From contig NC_087068.1 in the NCBI RefSeq assembly GCF_963678635.1, positions 34,605,436 to 34,669,435 of the forward strand: 64,000 nt of DNA. Reading direction: 5' to 3'. This DNA comes from Symsagittifera roscoffensis (lineage: Eukaryota; Xenacoelomorpha; Acoela; Convolutidae). Shown one piece after another: positions 11,554-24,960 of the stretch. A program made the position numbers and the translations under genes. The notes under the pieces were generated by a model that was not told the DNA's origin, did not search any database, and worked only from the letters and a program-made list of their open reading frames with translations. Within the stretch, counting starts at the first letter, position 1, and each line of letters starts with the position of its first letter.

Positions 11554-11916
11554 TGCAACCAGTTATAAACTAGTATTTAAAACCAACTATATTGTGGATA
11601 AAACTATCTCTATAGAGTATTTCTTACTAACCAATCGTGAGCCATAACTAACACTGACAATTATTTGTAGCGCTGAAACTTCTTTTACCAGAAAAATTTG
11701 AACAAACCTTAGAAGACAAGTTCCATAAACCTAACTCGCGAATACCAGTATACACTAGATCTATTGAGACTAGGAGATATAAGAGTAAGATTAAAATTGG
11801 TATTTGACCAAGAAGGTTCACGAATCTATCCGGCCGAACATTAGATAGCGTGACGAACAGACAGTATTCCCTATCCGAAATAACTTTATGAGTAAACTAC
11901 CTCTGGCTTCAACTCA
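11554..11916 (+). repeat. 5' LTR of E2
   Basis: Starts TGCAACCAGTTATAAACTAG and ends CTTCAACTCA. Blocks shared with the 3' LTR include CCTAACTCGCGAAT, AGATCTATTGAGACT and CTACCTCTGGCTTCAAC. It is 31 bp shorter than its partner because the central hairpin region has decayed. Confidence 0.85.
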
Positions 11917-11918
11917 TC

Positions 11919-11937
11919 TGGTGCGACCAAAAGTCTC
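11919..11937 (+). promoter_or_regulatory. Primer-binding site of E2
   Basis: TGGTGCGACCAAAAGTCTC sits two bases after the 5' LTR, exactly where the 3' LTR copy instead meets flanking DNA. This fixes the LTR boundary. The matching tRNA is not identified. Confidence 0.65.
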
Positions 11938-13749
11938 CGGCAAGACCTACTAACAAACTTAGATTTAGCAAATTAGAATAGATACAAGATCAAAATAAAA
12001 ACCGCAAAGTTGCAAAATGTTAATTGGCATAGACAATTTATTAGAAATGTCTCTACGTCTCATTAAACCTATTCCAATAATTGAAGCAGAACGACAAATA
12101 ACAAGTCAAAATTTTCACAACAGAACAAACTTCTACATCGTGACACGACGCAAACCGCAAAGAATATATGTCTTCAGAATCCTCTATGCAGTAGATTTTC
12201 ATTCTCTAACAAGAAAATAACATTAATTAGAAAAACAATTCTAATTTCCAAGCAAAAATTTCCTGATACCTTATGGCTATACTATATAGCATTAAAAACG
12301 ACTAATAAAAAGATACACAAGTTGCTCCTTTTATCAAACCTGCAGTGAACAAGTTTTGGAAGCTTTTGTAAGATTAAATTTTATTAAGAAAAAATAGTAA
12401 GTTTTATTGAATTTTTAAAAAGTTTTTTTCTTCTCAAGGACTCGTTTTTCATTTCTTCATCCTTGCTTCATCATCTAATTATAACTATGTTTTTTCAAGT
12501 AAAAACCCTTAAATCAAAACTTTCAAACTTTAAAATCTTTCCTCAACTTGAACTTTATCTCTGAAAAATTATCAAGGCCTATCCTTGCTTTCTCATAATC
12601 TAAATTTCCTCTAAAACCAGACAGATGATCAAGGTTTTCCTTGGATCTTCAAATTTTAACTTCAATGAAGATTTTATTTTCTTTCAGTTATTCGATCATC
12701 AAGGCTTCCATTGGATCAGTCAGAACAACTTTGTTCTCCCCACCTCATAGTTAAAAGTGTCTAATGACATCAAACGTCGATTAACACTCCAGCTCATCTC
12801 AAAGAATCAATATATATATATTTGTATAAAAATTTTGGAAAATTAACCATTATAATTAGGATAAACATTGAAGAACTTTGGTTACCCATCCATCACTTGA
12901 ACCCTTACTCTTAACCGACCCAGACTAAAATACATTAGAAAAATTAGTACACTTTATAAAAAATATCTAGCGATTTACTTGTGTTCTACTTATACTCAAA
13001 GCTTGTCGATTGATTTACTATTGTCCAACCCTCGGTCACAAACCAAAAACCTTAGTAGGGTTAAGGAAGCTTTCTTAAAACAACTCTTAGACACCGAGAA
13101 AGTCAACATCATTCTAACGAATTGATACACTCTCTCTCTCTCTCTCTCTCTAGCGCGCCAAGCTCAACAATCTATGCCCCAATATTAGGATAACCCACAA
13201 AAACGTACGAGCTAACAGTTTAGGAAACAAAAGTTTTAATTATTTGATTTTGCAACCATCATCCTAAACCTTATGTCAAGAGATATTTTAGGCAATAAAC
13301 AAACAATAATACTTCGCAATTGCTTAATTCGAAACGAAAAATACGACCTTGTAATTACACCACATGCACAAAAAACGGATATAGCAGATCGAAAAGGCAA
13401 AAAGAAAAAAGACAAGGATAGCAACACAGAAACAAATTACTGAGCGAAAATTTTCAAAAACAAAACGCAGTTTCGGAATCAGATACAAGTACAATACAAG
13501 AACTTTAGGACCTAGAAGTCTCATTACACAAAAATATCCCAACAAACGACCAAAAATGTTAAAATTTATTCAGATTCTACAATGCAATCATCAATAAAAC
13601 GCAGAATAAAACAGCCATATATTTGTAAGCCAGTACCAATTGGAATCAAACATATTGAAAGTTATATTGATACATTTTAAAAATTACACATAAACAGTAA
13701 CAAAAGGCAAAAAACGATTCAAAGCGAGAAAAATTTCGACGATGACTTT
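11938..13749 (+). other. Long leader of E2 with stem-loop array
   Basis: About 1.8 kb without convincing coding sequence. It includes three stem-forming motifs (12571-12588, 12627-12647, 12694-12717), the middle one GATCAAGGTTTTCCTTGGATC read as a near-palindrome, and a (CT)11 run at 13130-13151. The leader is shared with E1 and R0. The frame 12017-12220 is not conserved in them. Confidence 0.6.
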
Positions 13750-16700
13750 ATGCCTCCCTTTGTCATCCATCCACAAAGTGATCCCGCCAGAGGACAAGCA
13801 CAATGTAGTCATAAATTAATTGCCATTTTGTTCAAAGAAAAAAAAGCAGGAATTTCCCGAAAAAAAGTAGAAGACAAATACTTGATCACTTTCCAACAGG
13901 CATCTGTAATATCAATAGAAACAGATGACTTAGATCTAGACTTCTCAAAAAATTTTTACACGATACATCAAAAAAATCCAACATCAAAAATCACATAGAG
14001 CAAACTCAATAAAAACAAATGATGTTTATTCTAATATTTCTAGTTATATAACCATATTAGAACCAAAAGAACTGTTAAAAGAATCACCACCTCAAACGTC
14101 TTCTTAATCTTTTCTCGAAATTTTTAGATACAATTCGTGAAACACTTACCAATTCTGAAATCTCACAAAATGCGAAAAATGATCTACAACGAATCCGAGC
14201 ATGGTTCATAGTGGACTACTTTATTCACAATTTAGATTTCACTTCAACATTAGCAGAAATGAAATCTGTTCGGTTATATCAGCAGATCAAACAGATTATG
14301 TTTGGGACTCTGAATGGTCTGCTCTATTATTTATCAAAACCACCACTGTTATTTCATGAACGGCAATTGTCAATTTTTCTGTACAAAAAGATTTTTTTAA
14401 GTCTAAATCCACTTACTATTGACGCAAACCCTTAAATTATAACACAATGTTAAACAATAGAACAGGAAATAATAGTTTAAATACGACATTTATAAACAGA
14501 AAACAAAACTTTAATGAAACTAGAAACCTGACACAACAAGATATCCAAACTACACCCCATTTGATAAATTAAGAATTAGTAGAAACAAAACCTACAACAG
14601 CACAACAGAGTTTTTCTCTTATTCACACAACACTTAAAACCAACACCATATGAAACAAACACTCCATTTCTAAAAGCAGCAATTCAATCAACAGTAAAAA
14701 TATCCATTGTTCCAAACTGTTCACAAAAGGATTATCAAACATACAGACCAAGAACCAAACCAAGACCAACTAACAAAAAAAACAATTTGCAACTAGAAAT
14801 AATTTTGCAAATCAAAACTATTACTTTTTCGGAAACAATGAAGTTAATAGAGCAATAGCAAAACCCTTTACACAACACGTAACCAAAATCAATCACAAGG
14901 ACAAAATTACATTAATCAAGTACCGCAACTAGCTTCTGAGTCAGTATTCTTCAAAGGAAAACAAAAAACAACAACAGACTGTAGTCAAAATTACTAATTT
15001 TTTCAACAAAACAAAATTCCAACAAACAGAAAACTCACAACAACTCAACCACACTATTCTGAAAACGAAGATTATTTCAATCCAAATCAACAACAATATA
15101 AAAAAAACCAGGAAAAAAAATTGGAATAAATCGATCAACCAGATGGAATTTATCAACCAGATATTTTTGAACCCTACACTCAAAAAAATACGACAAACAA
15201 GACAATTTTTTCTCGAAGGCAAAATTCGGCATCATCTAATAAAACTTTGCAACCACAAAACTCTACAAACACCCAAGGTTACCAACCCAACCAAATGCAA
15301 AATGAAATTCAATTACCATATAACCTGCAACATCATGAAATTACAAAGACCCAGTTTACAATTTTTTCACAAAGCCAAATACATCAGAACGATTTCAAAT
15401 GACAATGACTCCTTACCTTATTGGTGACTCATCCATAACATCTTAAACCCTTCGTGGTTTTCACAGGAACAAACCCTGGTTATTTAGTAAATGACTAACT
15501 AAATGCAATTACCAAAAATCTAATTTTAAGCGTAGGCCCAGAACCAGTAAATACAACACTTCATCAGAATTGGAAACATAGACGTACATCCTTAATTTGA
15601 ACCACGCCTGATGGTGCAGCTCAAAAATTTGTTTTTTAGTCCTACCTATAGAGACTACATCAGGTTGGAAACAATTCACACAAAAAATTTTAAATTGTTT
15701 GACTCTGAAAGAAACAAGCAACATCAAACTGCTTTATGCAACGAAACTCGTAGACTCCCAAGCGAATCAATAAAACAACTCGCAGTAAGAGTTGAAACTT
15801 TCTTTATGCAATCATATCTCTTCAGTACACATGATTGCAAAATAAAAAGAAAATGACTGAAATCTTTATGATGACTCTAATGCCAAAAATACGCAAAATT
15901 GCAATAAAAAAGAGAGCATCACACCCATCATCAATTCGAGAATCCGATATAAATTTTCGAAAACTAGTAGGCCAACTAGAAAAAACTGAAATCACATTGA
16001 AACTAGAAGAAACAGAAAAATTGAAACTACAATGAGTAAAAAACATTCAAACAAAAACTTCACAGTTCAAAAAAAGCCAAAATTCTGATATCGAATTAGC
16101 AGACAAAAATCACTCAAAAATAGCAGACAAAATCACTCACAAAATTTCAAAAAAAAAATTCCATATTTCAAGGTAAACCATCATTCAAAAAATGATGCAA
16201 TTATTGTCGTAGATATGGACATAGCATTGCTGAATGCAATCAAAAACAAAAAAATAACCAAAACAGAACACAAAAACTCAGAGTACTAAATAAAATTTTG
16301 TATCAATAAATGAAAAAAACATCAAAATAATAACAGCTCAGGAAAAACCACATCCAGATAGCTACAGATCACAATCACCTTTCGAAACAATTTTCCTGAG
16401 AGATCACCGAAAAGAAGAAACTCACAAAATTATTCACAAAAAAGATAAAGCAGATCAAACAGACAAAATGGTCAGTTTCGAAACAATTACTCTAGATCAA
16501 ACTAAAATAGAAGTAGCCAATCAAATTATAACAGGAATAGTTTTTTTACTCGAATTTTTGAAACAGATACTATTCTAGTGATTGTTTGAGAAATTCATCA
16601 AACAACCACAACCAATTTATTCAAACAATAGAAACTAAAACTACTCGAATAATAGATCACGGAACTACTCTCACAACAATAACAAAAGTAGATTCCGTGA

Positions 16701-17220
16701 TAACTCTAGGCATAGAAACAACAACTATCCAAACAAACAAAGAAATTATTTTCAGTCACCACATAGAAATAAGAGTCAATAATCAAGCTCACAAAGTCAA
16801 AACTACAGAAATAGTACACCAAAACACCAAACACAAATCAATCAAGAACTATCAACAAATGAAACCCATCCAGATCAACCAAATATTGACAATAGCGGAA
16901 AATCAGAATCACTTAAATCACGAACACTTAACTCAACTACACTGTGAAACCACAGTTGACTAAAGTTACACGGAAAAAACACATTCAGAAAACATGCTTC
17001 ACATCGAAAGTGATAATGAAACACCAATCGATTCGAAATATTACCAAAGTAATATAACCAACTCCAATCTTGAGAACCGAAAAGCAACCAAAAAAAATTA
17101 TATTCCACACATTATTGAAAACATTTTGTATCAGAGTACCACAACCAAAAAACAACTAACGAAAAGAAAATATTTGAACAATTCCACTTCTCTTAGAAAG
17201 CCCGAAAAAGAAAAACTTTC
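13750..17220 (+). pseudogene. gag pseudogene of E2
   Basis: Gag would form the particle and bind RNA. The start is taken at MPPFVIHPQ, the first open segment after the leader. Capsid-like sequence with regular Trp, Leu and Phe runs from about 15430 to 16033, split over frames; one open part ends LVGQLEKTEITLKLEETEKL, a probable coiled coil. A CCHC zinc knuckle, CNYCRRYGHSIAEC (C-x2-C-x4-H-x4-C), is encoded at 16196-16237. It is followed by an Asn/Arg/Ser/Tyr-rich stretch to about 16860, as in nucleocapsid tails. Frames change many times, so no functional protein can be made. Confidence 0.7.
16196..16237 (+). other. CCHC zinc knuckle of gag
   Basis: Encodes C-N-Y-C-R-R-Y-G-H-S-I-A-E-C with all four metal ligands and the usual aromatic and glycine positions. 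It is the firmest anchor for calling the preceding region gag. Confidence 0.85.
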
Positions 17221-17400
17221 AGTCACCAGACCCAGAAATTGATTTTCTCATCGATTCCAGAGCAGAATCGAATATTAAAAACATTCCTACATGGAATCAA
17301 ACTCAAACCCTACATACAAAACTTTCCCTTTCCAAAACCTGAAGTAAACTAGCCACAACATAAGAATCAAGTCTTATAAACTATAGAAAACTTCAATTCA
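17221..17400 (+). pseudogene. Retroviral-type aspartic protease remnant
   Basis: PEIDFLIDSRAESN (17235-17276) matches the family core hydrophobic-hydrophobic-D-(S/T)-G-A. The glycine after Asp-Ser is replaced by arginine (codon AGA at 17259-17261), which would disrupt the active-site turn. The rest of the domain is frame-broken. Position between the gag tail and reverse transcriptase is as expected for Ty3/gypsy. Confidence 0.65.
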
Positions 17401-18265
17401 ACTCGAACTATGGAACAGACTAAGCTCTTACACAAACACGTTAAGCAAATATTCCACATAACAGATTTAAAACACAATATCGTTTGAAGCCCTTTCATTA
17501 AAAAGTAGATACCAACTACTAACATCTCAAATAGTGAGTTACATTTAAAAGACAAATATACAAAAACAGATAATTTATCACTAACATTTTTCCAAAGACT
17601 CAATAAAAACTCTACTTTCAAAATTCTACTTTTTATAAAAAACCAACAACGCAAACATTTGAAACCACAATTAGGTATATATATAGAAGTTCTCTATAAA
17701 TCAAGTACATAATTACTATATTGATCAAAATAAACAAAAATTATATATGTCTGACCTGAAACTTAAATCAATTCACAAACTGTTTAGAGTCGCAATTTTA
17801 TGCATCAAGTATGCTAAAAACACAAACACAGATGAAATTTCCTTACATATACGACAATTAACCATTTGAAATCAAATTGCTTGTAGGACTTTTAGGATAT
17901 TGCAAAAAGATTCAACATTTCACCCAACAGAAGAAAAAGAATTTAGAGTGAACAATATTTTGAAATTACTGATTATTTGCTAATCGAAAATCCTTAACAA
18001 AGAACTATCTTTTATTATAATTATTCCAAAAGATTCAAAACGAAACACGGATGATTTCATTAAAAAACCTTATTTTAAACCAACATTTTAGATATCAAAA
18101 TATAGAAGTGAACAACAGAAATTCTCAGAGCGATCAGAAAGAATTCTAACAAGCAGCGCAAATATGATTAAAATATCAAATGTTCTACGATACATCTAAA
18201 TTTGACGTTGAAAAAATACATTCACCATTACACCTCCCTCTTAAACTTGACGCAATTTTCAAAAA
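17401..18265 (+). pseudogene. Decayed pol sequence between protease and RT
   Basis: Fragmentary coding-like sequence of the element leading into RT. From about 18180 the peptides around LHLPLKL and QRAS are the usual approach to the RT fingers. No complete domain can be read. Confidence 0.4.
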
Positions 18266-19797
18266 GCAACGAGCAAGTACGAAATCACTTAGAATATAAA
18301 ACAAGCAGATTACAAGACATTCTCGAACAATATGAAATTATATCATCACTAAAAAAAGAACAACAACCGAAAAGATAATACCTTCATCAATACGGTAATT
18401 AATCTTGCTAAAGGCAAAACATTAAAAATCCTTCTCAATGCAAGATTACTCAATTCCCTTATTGATGAACCTAAATGCAATTTGCTTATAGAATCAATAC
18501 CACGGACAACATTACACCACTGCTGATATGAAAATTACAAACAACCAAATGCCATTAGATGAACAGTCATGTCGACTCTCACGTCGATTTCATTATTGTA
18601 AATCAAGAAAAGAATTTAAAACACTTTTTCAGCTTTTATGAGCACAATCTTTTGTCCAGTTAATCTCAGCGAAAACGTTATTTAAACGTTTTCTTCATAC
18701 AACCACAAACAAAACAGAAAACGTATAAGAAAACATGAAAGCAGGCCCGGATAAATAATATTTTTTCCTTACTCTTGTTAAGTCCTCGGACACCTCATTG
18801 ACAACTACTCCTTTAAAATCACAAATAGATATCATAATAAATTTTCAACCACCATCTAATAGAAAAAATCCAAGAATTCCTTGGAATGTTAAACTTTTTG
18901 AGTGACTACGTTTGTAGTCCACGAAAATTTTCAAAAAAATTTTAGACTACTCATTCGTGGTAAATTTATCAACACATATTTAGACGCTGTTTTTTCACAA
19001 TCACAAACAAAGCAACAATTGCTTAAAGTCTTAGAAAAATCACCAGATTTTTCTAAAAGAAAACATGAAATCAGCCCCAGATAAATCACGTTTTTTTCCT
19101 AGCTCGTGTTAAATTCCTTGAACATATTATTGTACGTAGGACAATTGATCCCTTAAAATAACGAATAGATGCTATGAAAAAAATCAACCACCATCTTTTA
19201 AAAAAATCCAAGAATTCCTTGGAATGTTGAGCTTTTTAGGTAAATGTATTTTTGAAATGCAATTATACTACCTCAGACCATTTTAAAGTTTTTTTAGACA
19301 ACAAAATAGATTTTAATGGGCATTGGAACATCAAAATCGTTTCGATGAAATGAAAACTCTTCTCACAGAAAAAATTATAAGCACAATCAAAGATCCAGAT
19401 CAACCAATCTATGCCATGCGTGGTACCTCAAATTTTGGAATTGCGCAATACTATTACAATCACATAATGGTACGAACAAAATGAACCTTATATCAGCTAA
19501 TTCACGATTTTTTCTTACAAGTGGAACTGAGAATCTCTACAATTATGGGTGAATGTAAAGCTATAATATACACAACCGCAGAATATGAACTTTAAATCAT
19601 TGAATCAAAACATCCAACCGTTTTTGTTACAGATTTTCTATTTACAATATAAATTTCTAATGTATTTTTCCTTAATTACCCTTACCAGGTAGATTATTAA
19701 AAATAATAAAGCCTTAATTACCATTACGAGGTAGATTTTTTAGGAAAGTCTACATTTAAACCAATACCAATACCGTGGAAAAACAACACAATTAAAA
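18266..19797 (+). pseudogene. RT/RNase H block, copy A
   Basis: Contains TTADMKITNNQMPLDEQS (RT palm) and, at 18679-18690, the catalytic box as Tyr-Leu-Asn-Val instead of Tyr-x-Asp-Asp. RNase H starts near 19319 with alignable WALEHQNRFDEMKTLLTEK. Within this copy the RT connection segment occurs twice (about 18735-18895 and 19060-19245, each with AAGAATTCCTTGGAATGTT). Stops occur throughout. It is one of two tandem units 1532 bp apart; the other begins at 19798. Confidence 0.8.
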
Positions 19798-21370
19798 GCA
19801 ACGAGTAAGTACGAAATCACTTAGAATATAAAACAAGCAGATTACTAGACATTCTCAAACAATATGAAATCATATCGTCACTAAATAAAGAACAACAGCC
19901 AAAAAGATAATACTTTCATCACACGGTAATTATTCTTGCTAAAGGCAAAACATTAAAAATCCTTCTCAATGCAAGATATCTCAATTCCCTTATTGATGAA
20001 TCTAAATGCAATTTGCTTATAAAATCAATACAAGTAACACTCACGAATTTAAACGGACAACATTACACCACTGCTGATATGAAACGTGCAACAACAAAAT
20101 GCCATTAGATGAACAGTCATGTCGACTTTCACGTCGAATTCGTTATTGGAAATCAAGAAAAGAATTTAAAAGACTATTCTATGGAATATCCATAGGACCA
20201 GCAGCTTTTTTAGCTTTTATGAGCACAACCTTTTGTCCAGTTAATCTCACCGAAAACGATATGTAGACATTTTCTTCATACAACCACAAACAAAACAGAA
20301 AACGTATAAGAAAACATGAATGCAGGCCCGGATAAAAAATATTTTTTCCTTACTCTCGTTAAGTCCTTGGACACCTCATTGACAATTAGTCCTTCAAAAT
20401 CACAAATAGATATCATAATAAACTTTCAATCACCATCTAATAGAAAAAATCCAAGAATTCCTTGGTTGTTAAACTTTTTGAGTAACTACGTTTGTATCCA
20501 CGAAAATTTTCCTAAAAGTTTTTGACTACTCTTTCGTAGTAAATTTATCAACACATATTTAGACGCTGTTTTTTTCACAATCACAAACAAAGCAACAATT
20601 GCTTAAAGTCTTAAAAAAATCACCAGATTTTTCTACAAGAAAACATGAAATAAGCCCCAGATAAATCACGTTTTTTCATAACTCGTGTTAATATCCTTGG
20701 ACATATTATTGTAGGTAGGACAATTGCTCCCTTAAAATAACGAATATATGCTATGAAGAAAATCAACCACCATCTATTTAAAAAAATCCAAGAATTCCTT
20801 GGAATGTTGAGCTTTTTAAGAAAATATCTTTTTGAAATGCAATTACACTACCTCAGACCAATATAAAAATTTTTTAGACAACAAAACAATTTTGAATGGG
20901 CATTGGAACATGAAAATCGTTTCGATGAAATGAAAACTCTTCTCACAGAAAAATATATAAACACAATCAAAGATCCAGATCAACCATTCTAAGCCAAGTG
21001 TGATACCTCAAATTTTGGAATTGCGCAACACTATTACAATCACAAAATGGCACGAACAAAATGAACCTTATATCAGCTAAGTCACAATTTTTTCTTACAA
21101 GCGGAACTGAGAATCTCTACAATTATGAGTGAATGTAAAGCTATAATATACACAACCGCAGAATATGAATTTTAAATCATTGAATCAAAACATCCAACCG
21201 TTTTTGTTACAGATTTTCTATTTACAATAAAAATTTCTATTGTATTTTTTTTTAATTACCATTATCGAGGTAGAGTATTAAAAATAATGATGCCTTAATT
21301 ACCATTACGAGTAGATTTAATAGGAAAGTCTACATTTAAACCAATACCAATACCGTGGAAAAACAACACA
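19798..21370 (+). pseudogene. RT/RNase H block, copy B
   Basis: Nearly colinear repeat of copy A, including the inner duplication (near 20330-20475 and 20650-20810). RT palm words FYGISIGPAAF are readable near 20175-20215. The catalytic box at 20260-20271 reads Tyr-Val-Asp-Ile. It ends in the same tether words found after copy A. The differences from A are scattered point changes and small indels, so the duplication is not very recent. Confidence 0.8.
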
Positions 21371-22075
21371 ATAAAAAAAAACCTAAACGAAAATTACACA
21401 GGAAAAATTTAATCCTTTTGATAGAAAAAGAAAACTTGATAGACAATATAAATTTAACAAGTCCTCCTGATTTGAATCCAAAAAATACAACTTTTTTTCT
21501 ATTTAGACAAAATCAAACCCAAACCATAACGTTCATTGGTTTTAACCTATCTTATTGATATTTCGAAACCTCCCTTTAGTTTGGACAGCGGGAAAAACTA
21601 TGTTATACCAGACACACGTAGTAGAAATACACCACCTGAATTAACAACACGGAAAACAACCGTGGAAATACCACAAAACATAAAATTCTACCTTGCAAAA
21701 GACAAAACATCACCACGACTAGGATTCAAGTATGCAACAATAACCAATCCCGACAACACGCAAATAAAAAATTTGGAACATTTTCAACTATACCTTGAAT
21801 GCCTTAATTACCATTACGAGGTATATTTATTAGGAAAGTCTACATTTAAACCAATACCAATGCCGTGGAAAAACAACACAATTAAAACACATAAACGAAA
21901 ATTACACAGGAAAAACTTAATCCTTTTGATAGAAAAGGAAAACTTGATAGACAATGTAAATCTGATTTTAATTCAAAAAATACAATCAAAAGAATCTCCA
22001 ACATGCAATAACCCTTAGATAAGACACCTCTCTTGAAAAATGAAAATCAAAATATTTTTCTTCAAAAAATCAAAA
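21371..22075 (+). pseudogene. Tether region between RNase H and integrase, first copies
   Basis: The longest open part (21536-22018) reads through DTRSRNTPPELTTRKTTVEI and CLNYHYEVYLLGKSTFKPIP. The DTRSRN word corresponds to the D-x-LSR end of gypsy RNase H. A partial earlier copy precedes it and another follows after RT copy C, so this linker was carried along in the duplications. Confidence 0.65.
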
Positions 22076-23020
22076 AACGTTAAAAATCCTTCTCGATGCA
22101 AGATATCTCAATTCGCTTTTTGATGAATCTATATGCAATTTGCTTATAGAATCAAAACAAGTAATACTCACGATTTTAAACGGACAACATTATACCACTG
22201 CTGATATGAAAAGTGCAAACAACCAAATGCCATTAGAGGAACAGTCATGTCGACTATCACGTCAAACTTGTTATTGGAAGTCAACAAAAGAAATTAAAAG
22301 ACTATTCTATGGAATATCCATTGGACCAGCAGCTTTTTCAGCGTTTATGAGGAAAATCTTTTGTCCAGTTATTCTCAGCAAAAACGTTATTTAGACACTT
22401 TCTTCATACAACCACAAACAAAACAGAAAACATTCAGAAAACATGAAATCAGCCCCAGATAAATCACATTTTTTCCTCAGTCGTGTTAAATTCCTTGGAC
22501 ATATTATTGGAGGTAGGACAATTGCTCAAATAGAATAACGAATAAATACTTTTAAAAAAACCAACCACCATCTAATAAAAAAAATCCAAGAAATTCTTGG
22601 AATGTTGAGCTTTTTAGTTAAATATTTTTTGAAATGCAATTATACTACCTCAGACTATTTTAAAAAAATTTTAGACAACAAAATAATTTTAATGGGCATT
22701 GGAACATCAAAATCGTTTTGATGAAATGAAAACTCTTCTCACAGAAAAAAATCCAAACACAATCGAAGATCCAGATCAACCATTCTATGCCATGTGTGAT
22801 ACCTCAAACTTTGGAATTGGCGCAACACTATTACAATCACATAATGGTACGAACAAAATGAACCTTAAATCAGCTAATTCAAGATTTTTTTACACAAGCG
22901 GAACTGAGAATCTCTACAATTATGAGTGTATGTACAGCTATAATAAATACACCCGTTTTTGTTACAGATCAGAAACCAATAATTTTTCTATTTACACAAA
23001 AATCAAACCCAAACCATAAA
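22076..23020 (+). pseudogene. RT/RNase H block, copy C (5' truncated)
   Basis: The best preserved of the three. 22140-22394 is open with HYTTADMKSANNQMPL and LFYGISIGPAAFSAFM. The catalytic box at 22388-22399 reads Tyr-Leu-Asp-Thr. 22699-23019 holds an open RNase H start with FYAMCDTSNFGIGATLLQ. It lacks the inner duplication seen in A and B, so C is probably closest to the ancestral arrangement, with A and B descending from a later rearranged copy. Confidence 0.8.
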
Positions 23021-24960
23021 GTTTAATGGTTTTAACTTACCTTATTGATATTTCAAAAACTCCCTTTAGTTTGGACAGCGGGAAAAACTATGTTTTACTA
23101 GACACACGTAGTAGAAATACACCACCTGAGTTAACAACACGGAAAACATCCGTAGAAATGCCACAAAGATAAAGTTCTACCTTGCAAAAGACAAAACATC
23201 ACCACGACAAGGATCCAAGTATGCAAAAATAACCAATCCCGACAACACGTAACTAAATAATTTGGAACATTTTCAACTATACCTTGAATGCCTTAATTAC
23301 CATTACGAGGTAGATTTATTAGGAAAGTCTACAATTAAACCAATACCAATACCGTGGAAAAACAACACTATAAAAAACACGAAAATTACACAGGAAAACT
23401 TATTCCTTTTGATAGAAAAGGAAAACTTGATAGACAATGTAAATTTACCAAGTCCTCCTGATTTAAATCCAAAAAATACAATTAAAAGAGTCTCCAACAT
23501 GCAAGAACCCCTAGATAATACACCTCTCTCGAAAAATGAAATTAAAAATATTTTTCTTCCAATTAAAGAAACGATGACACTTAAACTTCTACAAAATTGC
23601 CAAAAACGTGACCCCATTGTTAGACAACTTAAATGTTGGCACAAATATAAAACAAAAATCATAAAAACTGACATCACATTCCTAGGAATTACTTAGATAT
23701 TTTCGAAAGTTTAACAAAACAACAATCAACGAAAACACTGATTTTTTAGTACATCAAACGCCCGAAACAAAAGTACCCTGTTTACTATTATGCATGATTT
23801 TAATCGCATATCACATCTGACATTCTTTACATTAAAAGAACATGCAGTTTCAGAAAAAAACATATTCAAACTTCACAAAAAGTTTCTGCTTTCCAAATGC
23901 ACGAACTTGGATGAAAGTCTTATGCAAAGATTGCACAACAGTTGAATTAAATAATCCATTTCCACGCCAAAAACAACTAGCAGAAAAACAACACTTTAAA
24001 GGTCGATAATTCAATCATAGAATATCATTCGATTCAAAAGGCCCTCTCCTCAGAAGGAAATTTGTATGTTATGGTAATAGTGGATCCATTTACTCATTTT
24101 GTAGCACTCAACCCTTTTTCTCATTCTGAAGCTAATTATGCTTGAAAAACACTTTACAGACATTGGGTAGCAAAATGTGGACTACCAGAAGTCCTTGTCA
24201 CAGACAATGGCACTGAATTTATAAATACTGAAATAAAATATTATGATATCTTTAGACTATCAAAGATAAGCCCCAAAATCCCATGCCCCAAAGATTAATC
24301 GGTTACTACAAGGCATGAATCTCTCATTACAAGAATCTCTTCGATGTATTATAATTGGAAATGATACAAATTACAACGAATGGTCAAACGACTTTAAAAT
24401 ATTTCAACTAACTTAAAATTCCCTATCACAACAACTCTTGGACTATCACAATATAAAATGGTTTTCAATCAAAAACCATGCAAACCAATGATGTTCACAG
24501 AAAACTCCATTACAAATACACAAGGTTACTGTCAACCTACCAAAGGTTCAATTTGTTATAAATTACCACTCCATACACACGACGAAGATCGTTTTCAACA
24601 TCCACAATCTTTACAATTATACTCTGGAACACATACAGAATGGATTTTAAACCGAGATGAAAATTATAATGAAAATTATCAAATACTTATTTCAAGTCAA
24701 AATATTCAATCTCAAAAAAGTTTACGTTTTGCACCAGCATCAAACCAAACAAAAAGGAACACATGTCTTAATCCAAAAAAGAACAATTTTCAAAAAATTA
24801 TGATTTATTCGAAAAAAAATCATTTCAAAAATTTGAAAAACCCACAGATGTTACCTAAAAACTATCGATCAAACAAGTAAGAAACAAGTAAGAAACAATA
24901 CAGCATCGCAACAACTTTTTACCATGTTATCCAAAATAACATGCTCTTCGCAAATTCACA
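23021..24960 (+). pseudogene. Tether, integrase and GPY/F region of E2
   Basis: Integrase inserts the cDNA. The open part 23262-23696 is the tether. The zinc-binding region (about 23790-23950) keeps two Cys in LCKDCTT. Core residues: Asp in ISFDSKGP at 24031-24033 and Asp in VLVTDNGTEF at 24203-24205. The third acidic residue is lost: the codon at 24309-24311 is CAA (Gln) in LLQGMNLSLQESLRC, where E3 has Glu. 24458-24880 is an open C-terminal piece, followed by a GPY/F-like end. Frameshifts separate the parts. Confidence 0.8.
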
